Assembly: GCA_015680685.1 (NCBI GenBank)
Contig: MNCI01010443.1
Span: forward strand, 1,155,483-1,219,482
Length of the DNA: 64,000 nucleotides
DNA from: Gnetum montanum
Lineage: Eukaryota > Streptophyta > Gnetopsida > Gnetales > Gnetaceae
Direction of reading: 5' to 3'
Below are positions 23,461 to 33,362 of this stretch, piece by piece. Made by a program: the position numbers and the translations under genes. Numbering within the stretch: position 1 is the first letter of the stretch; every line of letters starts with the position of its first letter. Under the pieces are notes generated by a model. That model saw only the letters and a program-made list of their open reading frames with translations. It was not told the DNA's origin and ran no database searches.

Positions 23461-26400
23461 ATGAACACTACAAATGCCAATGCTTCAACCAAGCCCATCA
23501 CAGACATCGTAGGCACCATGGCCATTCAACAACCCATAGTACAATCCATGGTGGGGCCTCACCGATCTCTCACATTGCAAGGGAGGAACCCATCATTTAA
23601 CATTATAACTTAGGAGCAATACAATTTCATATGCGTAAAAATACAAGCCAACCTAGCTGTGGACCAAACCGAAATGGAGGTTAAGAGACAATACGAACTC
23701 TTCTATAGGGGAGGACATGAGTTCATCCCTTCCCCATATGATATCATCCCTCTTCCAGAGCACTACTCTGAGCTCATCTCACAACTCATCCTACAAAGAA
23801 GTCAGTCTCTAGACTAGTCTTTGGCAAATCCTCAATTGGAAGAGGAGGATGACTTCGCAGCTCAATCCGAGCACAAAAATTCGTACCATACTCTTAGTCA
23901 ACAAACCTATGCAAACCCCTTATTTCATCCAGCCACAGGGGAAGTTACATCCCTCCAACCATTTAAAATCACCCAAGCACAAATACCTCAACAAGAATCA
24001 TCCATGCTTATCCATATTCCTCCTGTAACCGATGCGCAACTCAACACACTTCCCCTTGCTATTCCCCCCATTGCAACAGTATCTCCATTCTCGCAGATAC
24101 AACCTCCTCAAAATGACATAGGAGCAACCTTCCCACCCTGAGTGATCGGGATGCCACATGTAATAATGACTTCTACATTTGCTCATTACATACCGCGGAT
24201 CCCAACCCAAGGAGCATCCTTTACAATAATAACTTAACAAGTTCAGGGGATTCCTACACAACGTATGACTGGGCAATGGACAACGATTGGTGCTCAATCG
24301 CATCAACCCCCCCCCCCCCCCCCCCCCACTATAACATACCGCCTCACACAATTTTACTAGCTAGCATCCCTCAAGTACAATCACAACAACAACAACAACC
24401 TATTACCTACAACGTGCCACCCTTAGCACCACCCGCTACAAATATTCCACAAGTGCAGCCTCCAACCACACAACTTTCTGCCTTCCAGCCCACTATCTAA
24501 CAATCTAATCTGTGTACTGTACAACATCTCCAACCTGCTATCTCACCTAGTGCCCAAGACTGGCCTGATGCCAAAAGGCTAATGCAGGAGCTAACTGACA
24601 AGGTCAAATGCCTCAAAACAGCTCCCGATGGAGAGCTGAAGGTAGTGGAATTCTATCACGATGACCCTATCAGCTCTTCGGTTCCACCTCTAACACTACC
24701 CAAGGGTGTATCCTTACCCACGCTGACTAAATACAATGGGGAGACAGACCCCAACACTCACGTCATAACATTTAGACTAGAATTCATGCTACTTCAGGCA
24801 TGGCCACATGCTGTTCTGCGAGTGTTTTCCATGTCCCTCGCAGGGAGAGCACTTGATTGATATTAGGCCTTGCCACAAAACTTAATATCTTCTCTAGAAG
24901 ATTTGTTACACCAATTCGTTACCAAGTTCAAGTATAACTTGAAACCTAAAGCAACACTTGATAGCCTCATACAGGTCAAACAAGCACCTCTTGAACCTAT
25001 CCAAAAATTCATCCAACGGTGGAGTGCTACTCTCAATGAGCTCCACGAGTTGATCCCAGAGACGTATCTCCTCACCATCCTAAAAGGGGCTATCAACGAT
25101 TTTGTCAAATCCAAACTATATTATCTCAATGCACGCACTCTGAGTTAAGCATTTGTACAGATCAAGAACATAGAGGAGGCAACCCAAAATAGCCACGATC
25201 CTACATATTTAGCCTTTAAGAATCATCATAGTAAGAAAGATAAAAAAAAGGTTAAAATAACTATAGCGGTAGTAGCGGAAACACAACAAGTGAATGCGGG
25301 ACAACAAAGAAAACCACTTGTTGCCCCTGCTAATTATGCTAAACCCACTCCTGCGACAGCACCCGAATCATCTGTGTCACAAAATCCAACATCGGGTCAT
25401 ATGAGAAACTTCGAGAGGAAGGACCCCTCTTAATACACGTCATTTCCCATGAAGCCATCGCAACTATTCGACCAACTCTTGAAGGTCAGACTGATGAAAC
25501 ATAAATAGTTGTCCCCCGCAACGATCCAAAGACATGATCGGTTCTGTCAACTGGTTTAGAACCCAAGCCTGGCAACGTCAGACGAGCCCCCAATTTCAAA
25601 AGGATTTAGAATGGATCGTTTTTGTGATTATCATCAACGTAATGGTCATGGCACTAACTATTGTTTCACCTTAAAACAAGACATCCAACAGATGATCGAT
25701 GGAGGTCAAATCACTTTTGATGAAGCCAACCTGGTCCAACCACAAAACCAGGCCATGGGCGTATATAAAGATCCTCTAAATACTAAAGAAGCACTGTATG
25801 TAATTAACACAATTTACTTTGATAACGAACTGGAAACACCTAAGGTTAACACCGTCCATTCCGATCATGAGCAACAAATGCCTAAGAAACCATTTGTAGT
25901 GCATATTCCTCCTACTATACAAACATCTGTGCCTCAACCATCGTACTCCTCATAGAAACCTTATGTCATCCGAATACCCCCCGCCGTAGCAACTTCTATC
26001 ACACCAACACATGAAAAACCATACGTTGTGCGCATACCTCCCGCCACCACTACTGCAAACACACAAACGCCTCCTATTCGGCCCGCTCCCTACATAGTTT
26101 GAGTATCACCTGCGGTCGTAAATGTGGAGGTACAACCTCCAGCTAGGCCAACTCCATATGTTGTTAGGACACCCGAATGTCCTGATGACCACCAATCCTC
26201 CACTTTGCAAACACAGAATAAACCGATCCCCTATGTCATCAAGATGCCTAGCTATCCTAACACTCAACCGCATGTAACTGTCCAACTGCAACCCCACCCT
26301 ACTCCATAAGTTGTATAGGTTCCAAAGCAACATGAGGTTCTAAAACCAATGGTACTCCCACGCCACACATGAGAATGCTTGGCAGACAGGCTTACACGGG

Positions 26401-26700
26401 AACTCCTGGAGAAGGAATGCCAACAACTAGCCTTAGGACCTCCCAAACCTACCCCGCTAAATGCAATACCCATGAAATCACCTAACAATAAATCAAACAC
26501 ATGCTATGGGGGTGAATCATCCGGAAGGCATGACACATCTATATCCACGGCTACGGATAAAAATGATAAGCCAACTATGCATGAGATAAAACTATTGGGC
26601 CCGATGGACCAAATAACTATCGACAAACATACGCCCAACAGTAAAGATTTAGTAATGGCTCTAACACAGGTCACGCAAGCACTTAAAAAAACACCTCATT
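23461..26700 (+). pseudogene. Element C gag
   Basis: Capsid/nucleocapsid polyprotein of a Ty3/gypsy element, starting at ATG 23461 (MNTTNANASTKP). Layout: N-terminal region with FYRGGHEFIPSPYD, a long proline/glutamine-rich stretch (about 23820-24560), and the gag domain (about 24640-25150: EFYHDDPISSS, LTKYNGETDPNTH, FVTKFKYN, FIQRWSATLNEL, INDFVKSKLYYL). A zinc-knuckle-like motif CDYHQRNGHGTNYC lies near 25620. A second proline-rich region follows (25870-26400), then CLADRLTRELLEKE. A run of 21 C residues at 24307-24327 sits in the proline tract. About ten stops or frameshifts, several at Gln or Trp codons. Particle assembly role inferred from family. Confidence 0.85.
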
Positions 26701-26716
26701 AAGCTTATACGACCTA

Positions 26717-27669
26717 GTGTTGACCTCTCAAACCCATCGCAAAGCTCTAGTGCGCATATTGACATCCATCCCAGTAAGCGAAGACTTGCCTCCAAATGAA
26801 CCTTTGATTCATGCGGTCATGTATTCGACGCAAGGATCAATTTCTAAGCCACTAGGTTTCCACAATCACAACATCAAAATGGATGAGAAAATGGGAGAAG
26901 TGACAACCGCACCTATGTTCATAATTATACAAATAAATCAATTCAAGATAGATAGAGTGCATGTAGATGACGGAGTTGCTACAAATGTAGTACCCTATCC
27001 CATCGTTGAACAATTAGGATAACGGAACTAATTAGACCAACTTCCACCATGTTTTTGAAGTTGTTTAGTGGATCACGAGTAATAGTCAAAGGCACCGTGA
27101 CTTTAGACTTTATAGCAGGGGATCAATTCCCCACAACTGCCAACTTTGTGATCATCGATGAAATGCCAGGGTTCAATTTAATATTGGGAAGGCCCTGGTT
27201 AGCCCAACTGAAAGTAGTCTCTTCACTCATACACCAAGAGATTCACCTACCTTATGAAGGTGGAGAAATAATTATACATAGGGAGGTTGCTACACCTACC
27301 ATCTCATCACATACAGACATAGATCAAGACTCAGAGGTTAAGCTTGAAGAGCCTAAACAAGATGATACAAATGAACAACAAAGATGTACGCAACTAGTAG
27401 GCGATAATCTCGTAGACACAAAGAAAAATTTATCCACCATAGAAACATTCGGGCCTAAAATTGTACAAAAAACTACAACAAATGTAGAAACTACAGTACA
27501 TGCAGAAACACCAGAAAGCACCAACACGGGAACTGTTCCATCAAACATCCCTTGGGCCGAATTACCATTCAACGTGATCAGTGAAGGAGATGCTGAATAT
27601 AGAATCATACTCGTTAATGCTACTCCTAATGTTAAAATTAGGAAAATCAAAAAATTACTAAGCCAATAA
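26717..27669 (+). pseudogene. Element C aspartic protease
   Basis: Retropepsin-like protease closing the gag-protease block. The catalytic segment HVDDGVATNVVP is near 26960. A frameshift around 27020-27050 separates it from FLKLFSGS, AGDQFPT, the flap/hydrophobic segment EMPGFNLILGRPWLAQL (about 27160-27210) and HQEIHLPYEGGEIIIH. The C-terminal extension ends IPWAELPFNVISEG...KKLLSQ at a TAA (27667-27669). In an ordinary pol gene RT would follow at once; here the repeat array and antisense gene intervene before RT starts 5.7 kb later. Confidence 0.85.
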
Positions 27670-27679
27670 ATGACATTTA

Positions 27680-27885
27680 AGTCTGAAATGACGTTAAACT
27701 ATGTTCACAGTCTGGAACGATGTTAAACTATCATGTCCGCAACGACATAAAACTAGCCACGATCAGAAATGATCGGTCTACCAAGAAATCCACGTGTGTC
27801 ACTTGAAACTTTCCTTGTTTACACATGGCCCGAGATGGCCTTAAACTAGTGCATGTGGCCCGAAATGGCCTTAAACTAGACCACC
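27680..27885 (+). repeat. TTAAACT-word array after protease, element C
   Basis: Six units such as CTGAAATGACGTTAAACTA and CCCGAGATGGCCTTAAACTAGTGCATG. Short version of the arrays at the same place in B, D and E. Confidence 0.7.
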
Positions 27886-28269
27886 TACCTACACTTTATT
27901 TTTCTCGCAAATTCCAGTTCATTGTTCGAATTTACGCTTGCATTGTCATGTTATCAATAACAGTCTTCGCAATTATCCTGCACTTATCCTTTGCTTATAA
28001 TTACATTCCTACTTACATTCCCACTTCGTGCATTACACTTAAACTACAAAACAAACCAAAACATTTTACATTGTCGCGTCGTGTTTACATTTAAATTCAA
28101 AATTCACAACAAAAAAATATGTAGAAATATATATATGCATGTAGTGATATACAGTTAGACAAGTACAATAGTTAACTGATTCTATTCATCCATGCAATAC
28201 AAATCAAAGCAAAACATTCAATTTACGATTCATGTAAAAATATGAGCCAGGATAATTTCAAAGTCAAAA
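27886..28269. other. Spacer between array and 3' end of antisense gene, element C
   Basis: AT-rich. Probably includes the 3' untranslated end of the antisense transcript. No protein-coding feature seen. Confidence 0.45.
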
Positions 28270-31200
28270 TTAAACATCAGGGATGAGAGGGTCGTTCCCT
28301 TCAGACCCGTCAGCACCATGAGTCCCCACTCCACTGGGGCCACCTTCTTGAACATCGTCGTCACCTCGACCCTACAAAACACAAAAGAAACAATCAATAC
28401 AAGAACAAAGGAGAAAACTCCCAAACATTACTCAACGAAAAAAATTAATAACAAAAAAATGCTTATTGTAGGAGACCCCCTAAACCGAATTCCAACCGAC
28501 GGAGAATTTCTTCCTCTGAGACACTAGCCCAGTCAGTCCCATCGAGGCCTAGATCGACGTTCACCAAGGCTTTCCCCTTGTCAACCGCCAACCATGTAGG
28601 AAGTTTCAAGGGGAATTCACCCACAGAGACCTCCCCAGAAGCAGTCATAATTACCCTCGTGGGCGATTCCATCTCAACAGTTGTATTCTTAGAGAAGGTA
28701 TCAAATGCGGAACATAGACCCAGACCCTCTACGAACATTTCAAGCTAACACTTTTCTATAGATACTCCCTTTAATGATTTCTTGTAATGATGCATGTGAT
28801 TCTTCTCATCTTGACCCCACTTACGCACCTTGGAAGTGAAAGCCTTCCAATCTTGACACTTAAGGTTCAGTAAATCTATCTATGCCTTGCGCTCTGCTAG
28901 TCTCTGAGTCAGTGATGCATGGCGGATTTAGTAGGTTCCAATATCTAGTATAAGTGATCTTGGAAGTTCACCAAGAACGATCACCTATTAGTCTAGCCGA
29001 GGCAAACTCATAATGAACCTTGAGATCATCACGTTCAGTTGATAACTCAAAAACCTCTTTTTCGTTTGCATGGATTTGCAACCATAGCTTTTCAATGGAA
29101 CACCTACAGGTCCAGAGCGATTTGGCATTATGCACAAGACCTTCCGCCACCTTGTCATAGACTAGCCTTGGTATTTGTTCAACTTCTAGCGGTAGTGCAG
29201 GCAAGCTTTTAATACTAACGATCTCAGACGGATCCCACTTTAGCTTGGCTCCTACACACATGAAAAGAATAGGAATTAAATCTCAGATGGCAAAAAAGGA
29301 TGTGAAACTCGAAAGCTGCAAAATGCTTGAGACATTTGTACCTATTTCAGGGTGGGCCTGCTGAATGCATTCGACCACCTCATCGATGATACTAGTGATG
29401 AAATCCATTTTTCTTAGCATCTCGGTCCAAGTAAATGGTTCATGAGTGCGAGATGCATTTGCTTCAAGGGTCGTTTCAAGGGGAGCCACTATCATCGGCA
29501 CTTTTAACCGCATTGTAGGAATTGTCCTATCTTCGTCTGGAAGTGATAAAAAACATAAAATTAAAACACCATAGAAACAATGATTCACAAGGCAACGCAA
29601 TAAAATGAAAGGGAGTATACCGTTTTCTCTCTCCCCTTCCCGGTTTGGAGGGTCACCAAGGTCCAATCTTCCCTTAAGGAAGCTACTGAACATTTCATCA
29701 ACACCGTCTTGGTCATCGACCAGTTCTGTCTCCATGGTGTCTTCCACCAGCTCTTCCGTCACTTCCACCTGATCTTTGTCGACCTCTTCCTCCTCAATTA
29801 TTAAGTCCATTGGAACTTCCTCCTCCTCAATAATGGTTTCTAGCTCCTGTCTACTCACTTCCCAAGTTAGGTCTGAAGATATTAGTTTCATGTAAGCGGT
29901 CAAAACGAAAAAAATGAATAAGATGAAAATGACAATACAATAAGTGCACCAAGCTTACTTACCTCGAACAGGCATTTTGAATCGCTTCACCCTTGGCTCT
30001 TCCACAGTTGAGGCCACTTCTTTAGGGCGTTCGCGCTTCTGAATCTTCGATTTGGCTTTTGCGATGGTCTCTTTGATAACCCGATCAGCTCTCTTTGTAG
30101 TGTAGGACACATTGTCTGGTTCCAACCCCATACTGTCATGTGTATGGATTGAAGTACCAGATGACCCCTTTGTCATGATGGAAACTGATTCATCAATCCC
30201 CTCGGGTGCATCTTGGGACTCAGCTATCTCAAACATATGGTTAATCCACGGGCGAGATAATTGAGTATGATCCCGTAAAACATATTTATTATCCGCACGA
30301 ACCACTAAAAACTTGGCCAAGAGACGTAGATAACCTGCGAAGAATGCGAAGGTAAAATGGGACTACGCCTCAACGTTTGAACACAATCGCACTATCTCCC
30401 TATGGAAACCTAACAACAAAAATTGGGCCCAATTATAATGCATCCTGGTCTCTAAAATTGTCCGCATGATGTGCACGGCCTCCACCCCAAGACTCTTCAC
30501 TTGAGACAGGGATTTAGGAAATACTCGTGCCCTAAATAGGAAATACAATTCATCGACTTCCACCACCTTTGACGTCCCCTGCATAGGTAATCCCTTAGAG
30601 CCCTTGACAATGCCCAACCAATCTTGTAGCTCACACACCACATGGAGCTCTTTCTGCGCCCTGTCCAAAACCATGGTCACACCATCTACCGAGACACCAA
30701 AGAGGTTTGAAAAGAACTCGGCTGACAGATAAAAAACTATTTTTACACCCTTAATATGGGTGCTGTAGTAGGTGACAGAGTTGTCGAATGAATCAAAAAT
30801 TCCAATCATTTCAGCTATAGAGACATCAGGGCTCAGGGTTGTAAATAACTCCATGAGGTCGACATCATCCAAACAACAGACAATAGATGGTGGGACACTG
30901 GTACGTAACCATCGCTGTGCCTTGCTGACCTCCCCAAATTTTATCGACAGGGTGGTCTTAGTCTGCCTTGTCGTAACAGGGTCTCCACCGAGGGGGACAT
31001 TAACTGTAAACACAATTTAAAACCATAACACTAGTATGACCAACATTGCAGCTGAACAAATAGACTAAGGCATCTAGGAAATATCATCACTTACCTTCAG
31101 TTGTGGGCTTCAAGGTGCTAGAACCCAAGTTAGTATCACGAGGCAAAATTGGTTCATTGTGTGACCAATCTCTATGCAACCACCCTCGAGCCATGCATTG

Positions 31201-32558
31201 TGCAAACGCCCTAGAAAACCGCTTATGGAAATGAACAATGTCACCCTTGGTCTGAGCTAATACAGCTCCACGAAGGGTGGGACCTACCATGAAAGTCTCT
31301 AAAGTGATGTGAGCCAGTGCAAGTCCATCATCATTGACACATATTCCATCTTTGTCAACTTGGGGCCTGCAAAGAACGGTCATCAAAAGAGTAGTGAACA
31401 CTAAATGACAAAAATAGAAACGATAAACTAAAAAACCTTACCTCTCTACCCTGTACACTGTGCCTGGAGGGTTCTGAAATAATGTATGCGCATGCATAGA
31501 CAAAAATAAGGTGTTATTAAGATAGTGAGGCCCACGTGGCAACAAGTCCCACATACACGATAACGGGCAAGTAGATCTGGGCCCTCCAGAGGGACCTTCC
31601 TCAATTGAGAGCGGTCCCTCGTCAATGTCCACCGTGAAAACCATGATCCCATTCGAAGATCCTGGCAACATTGCTTCGAGTACGCTCCATGCCACTTGTT
31701 CGCTTAGATGTGACCATCTCACTACCTTGAATCTATCTAGGATGAAGGCAAGAAATTCACAGGGCCCTTCCCTGAACCATACCCCATTGTTATCAATAGT
31801 CAGATCAAGGGCAGGTTAATCGGTATCAAGGGGCCCGAACCATGGCAGTACCTCAACCAGCTCAACTACTAGGAGGAAAGGCTCAGGATCCCTGCAAATA
31901 ACCAGAATGCCATGGTAAATCAGCTATACACCAAAACGAAATAGAGAAAAAAAATTTGATGTTGAAGGCCAATACTTCGAAAAAATTGCAAACTGTTTAC
32001 ACTCGGCATATACGCTACCAAGAAACTATTTACACTTAGTGTATATGCTACCAAAAAAACTGTTTACATTCAGCGTATATGCTACCAAGAAATTGTTTAC
32101 ACTCGACGTACACGCTGCAAAAATCGTTTACGCCCAGCGTGCAGACCCTGCACGCTGTGAAAATTATCTACGCTCAGTGTACAGACCCTATACGCTATCA
32201 AAACTGTCTACGCTTAGCGTATAGATCCATGTACACTGTCAACACCATTTACACCTAGCGTGCAGACCCTACACGTTGCGAAAATTGTCTACGCTTAGCG
32301 TATAGACCCTGTACACTGCCAAAACTGTCTACACTGAACGTGCAGACCTCGTATGCTGTCAAAACTATCTACACCTAAATAACAAGTACAAAGGAAAGTG
32401 ATTAACTGAGATAAGATTAGAGCCTACCTGTGTGTCGATCTAGGCCACGATGGAATCCTAGGCCTAGGAAAACACTGCAGCATGGCCTCTCTTTCCTCCA
32501 CAAAAGTCAAGTTGGGCCCCTTCCTCCCCTGGCCTTCTACGTCCTTGCCCTTGCCCAT
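28270..32558 (-). pseudogene. Element C antisense gene, eight exons, nearly intact, unknown function
   Basis: Minus-strand gene between protease and RT. Predicted coding exons: 32558-32428 (ATG, MGKGKDVEGQGRK), 31891-31442, 31366-31095, 31003-29963, 29872-29621, 29536-29342, 29251 to about 28463, and 28371-28270 (TAA). Introns 1-6 run GT to AG and the phases (2,2,1,1,1,1) keep the frame at each junction. The last donor appears mutated. Total is about 1,070 codons. Damage: TAA in exon 2 (near 31818), TAG in exon 4 (30363-30365), at least one break in exon 7. Segments: WSHLSEQVA and FQNPPGTVYR (exon 2); NDDGLALA and ARGWLH (exon 3); KFGEVSKAQRWL, VKIVFYLSAEFFSNLFGV and HYNWAQFL (exon 4), ending in a basic PRVKRFKMPVRGK; Glu-rich exon 5; IIDEVVECIQQ in exon 6; charged, coiled-coil-like exon 7; acidic Gly-rich tail. 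No family recognised. The nuclear location is inferred. Confidence 0.75.
31985..32375. repeat. GTATACGC-type word cluster in antisense intron 1, element C
   Basis: Ten or so units of about 35-40 bp such as AAAACTGTCTACGCTTAGCG followed by TATAGACCCTGTACGCTGTC, within intron 1 of the antisense gene. The words (AGCGTATA, CGTGCAGACC, TACGCT) are those of this element's own LTR and leader and are not seen in the same place in B, D or E. Confidence 0.7.
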
Positions 32559-32579
32559 TCTGGCGTCCTGTATGCTAAA

Positions 32580-32790
32580 TATCACAGGTTTACGTTGGAG
32601 TTTGAGCCTACACGCTGAGCTAAATCCTGCACGCCGAGGTTTGCTGCTCTACGCTCATGCTTAGGTTTGCTACTCTACGCTCACGCTGGGGTTTGCTGCT
32701 CTACGCTCACACTGCGGCTTAGGTGTACGCTCATGCTGCAAATTAGGTTCATGCTGCCTTTTAAACCGATAGGTTCATGCTCACGCCCGC
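32580..32790. repeat. Word cluster upstream of antisense exon 1, element C
   Basis: Repeats of GGTTTGCTGCTCTACGCTCA and related TACACGCTGAGC words lie between the TATA-like box and exon 1's ATG. They probably form the 5' untranslated region of the antisense transcript. Confidence 0.55.
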
Positions 32791-32794
32791 CATC

Positions 32795-32804
32795 CTATAT
32801 ATAG
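32795..32804 (-). promoter_or_regulatory. TATA box of antisense gene, element C
   Basis: CTATATATAG, a strong TATA box, lies about 240 bp upstream of the ATG of antisense exon 1 on the minus strand. Together with boxes at the same place in A and B it indicates an internal promoter separate from the LTR. Confidence 0.55.
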
Positions 32805-33044
32805 CACTGAGTTGACCCCACCGCCACTGCCACCGCCTTGATTTTTTTTAATATTTTATTAATTTTAGTTAAAAATTTTTCAAAGTTCAAAGTACGGGGA
32901 AAATGAAAAACAAAATGACGAGATAATGAACACTACCACATATCATGTTCCCTGGTAAGCCAATTTCGGTTGGCCACACTGAACATTTTGGTACAAACTC
33001 TTTGGTATAGATCATGCAACAACTAGGCATCATCAAATTACACG

Positions 33045-33275
33045 TATGACCCGGTAAGGCCTTAAACTGCCACATGTCGCCTGGTAAGGCCTTAAACTAC
33101 CACATGCAGCTCGGTAAGGCCTTAAACTGCCACATACGGCCTGGTAAGATCTTAAACTGCCACATGCAGCCCGGTAAGGCCTTAAACTACCACATACGGC
33201 TTGGTAAGGCCTTAAATTGCCCCATTCAGCCCGGTAAGGCCTTAAACTGCCGTGCATCCTGGTACAATGATAAAC
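33045..33275 (+). repeat. TTAAACT-word array before RT, element C
   Basis: Eight regular units of about 30 bp: CCCGGTAAGGCCTTAAACTG then CCACATGCAG. Open frames on both strands over this block are artefacts of the repeat period. The same unit (CCGGTATGGCCTTAAACTGCC) is found before RT in E. Confidence 0.85.
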
Positions 33276-33360
33276 CACCACCATACATGTACACATGATT
33301 TACATTGCCAAGGAGTGCGTAACAACACCTACTAGCTCACTCTGCCCTCTATTTATTGGT

Positions 33361-33362
33361 AG
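33361..33362 (+). other. Predicted 3' splice site before RT, element C
   Basis: ATTTATTGGTAG/GAGCAAGC, 11 bases before the ATG of the RT frame. The frame is open through the site. E has TTGGCAG/GAGCAAGC and A has TGGCAG/GTCAAGC at the same place. Confidence 0.5.

Noticed and set aside
29963-31003. Assignment of exon 4 to the plant mobile domain or to a plant transposon-protein family
   Set aside because: The VKIVFYLSAEFFSNLFGV stretch is only loosely reminiscent of such proteins. I could not match the defining residues from memory.
28230-32558. Antisense gene as an envelope-like gene
   Set aside because: Envelope-like ORFs of plant elements lie downstream of integrase in sense orientation and carry transmembrane segments. 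This gene is antisense, upstream of RT and shows none.
28270-32558. Antisense gene as a trapped ordinary host gene
   Set aside because: The same gene with the same exon borders sits at the same place in several diverged copies, so it belongs to the element family. A host origin long ago remains possible.
33033-33298. Open frames on both strands with repeated RPYRA-like or GKALN-like units
   Set aside because: Produced by the 30-bp TTAAACT-word array, whose period is a multiple of three. Not a gene.
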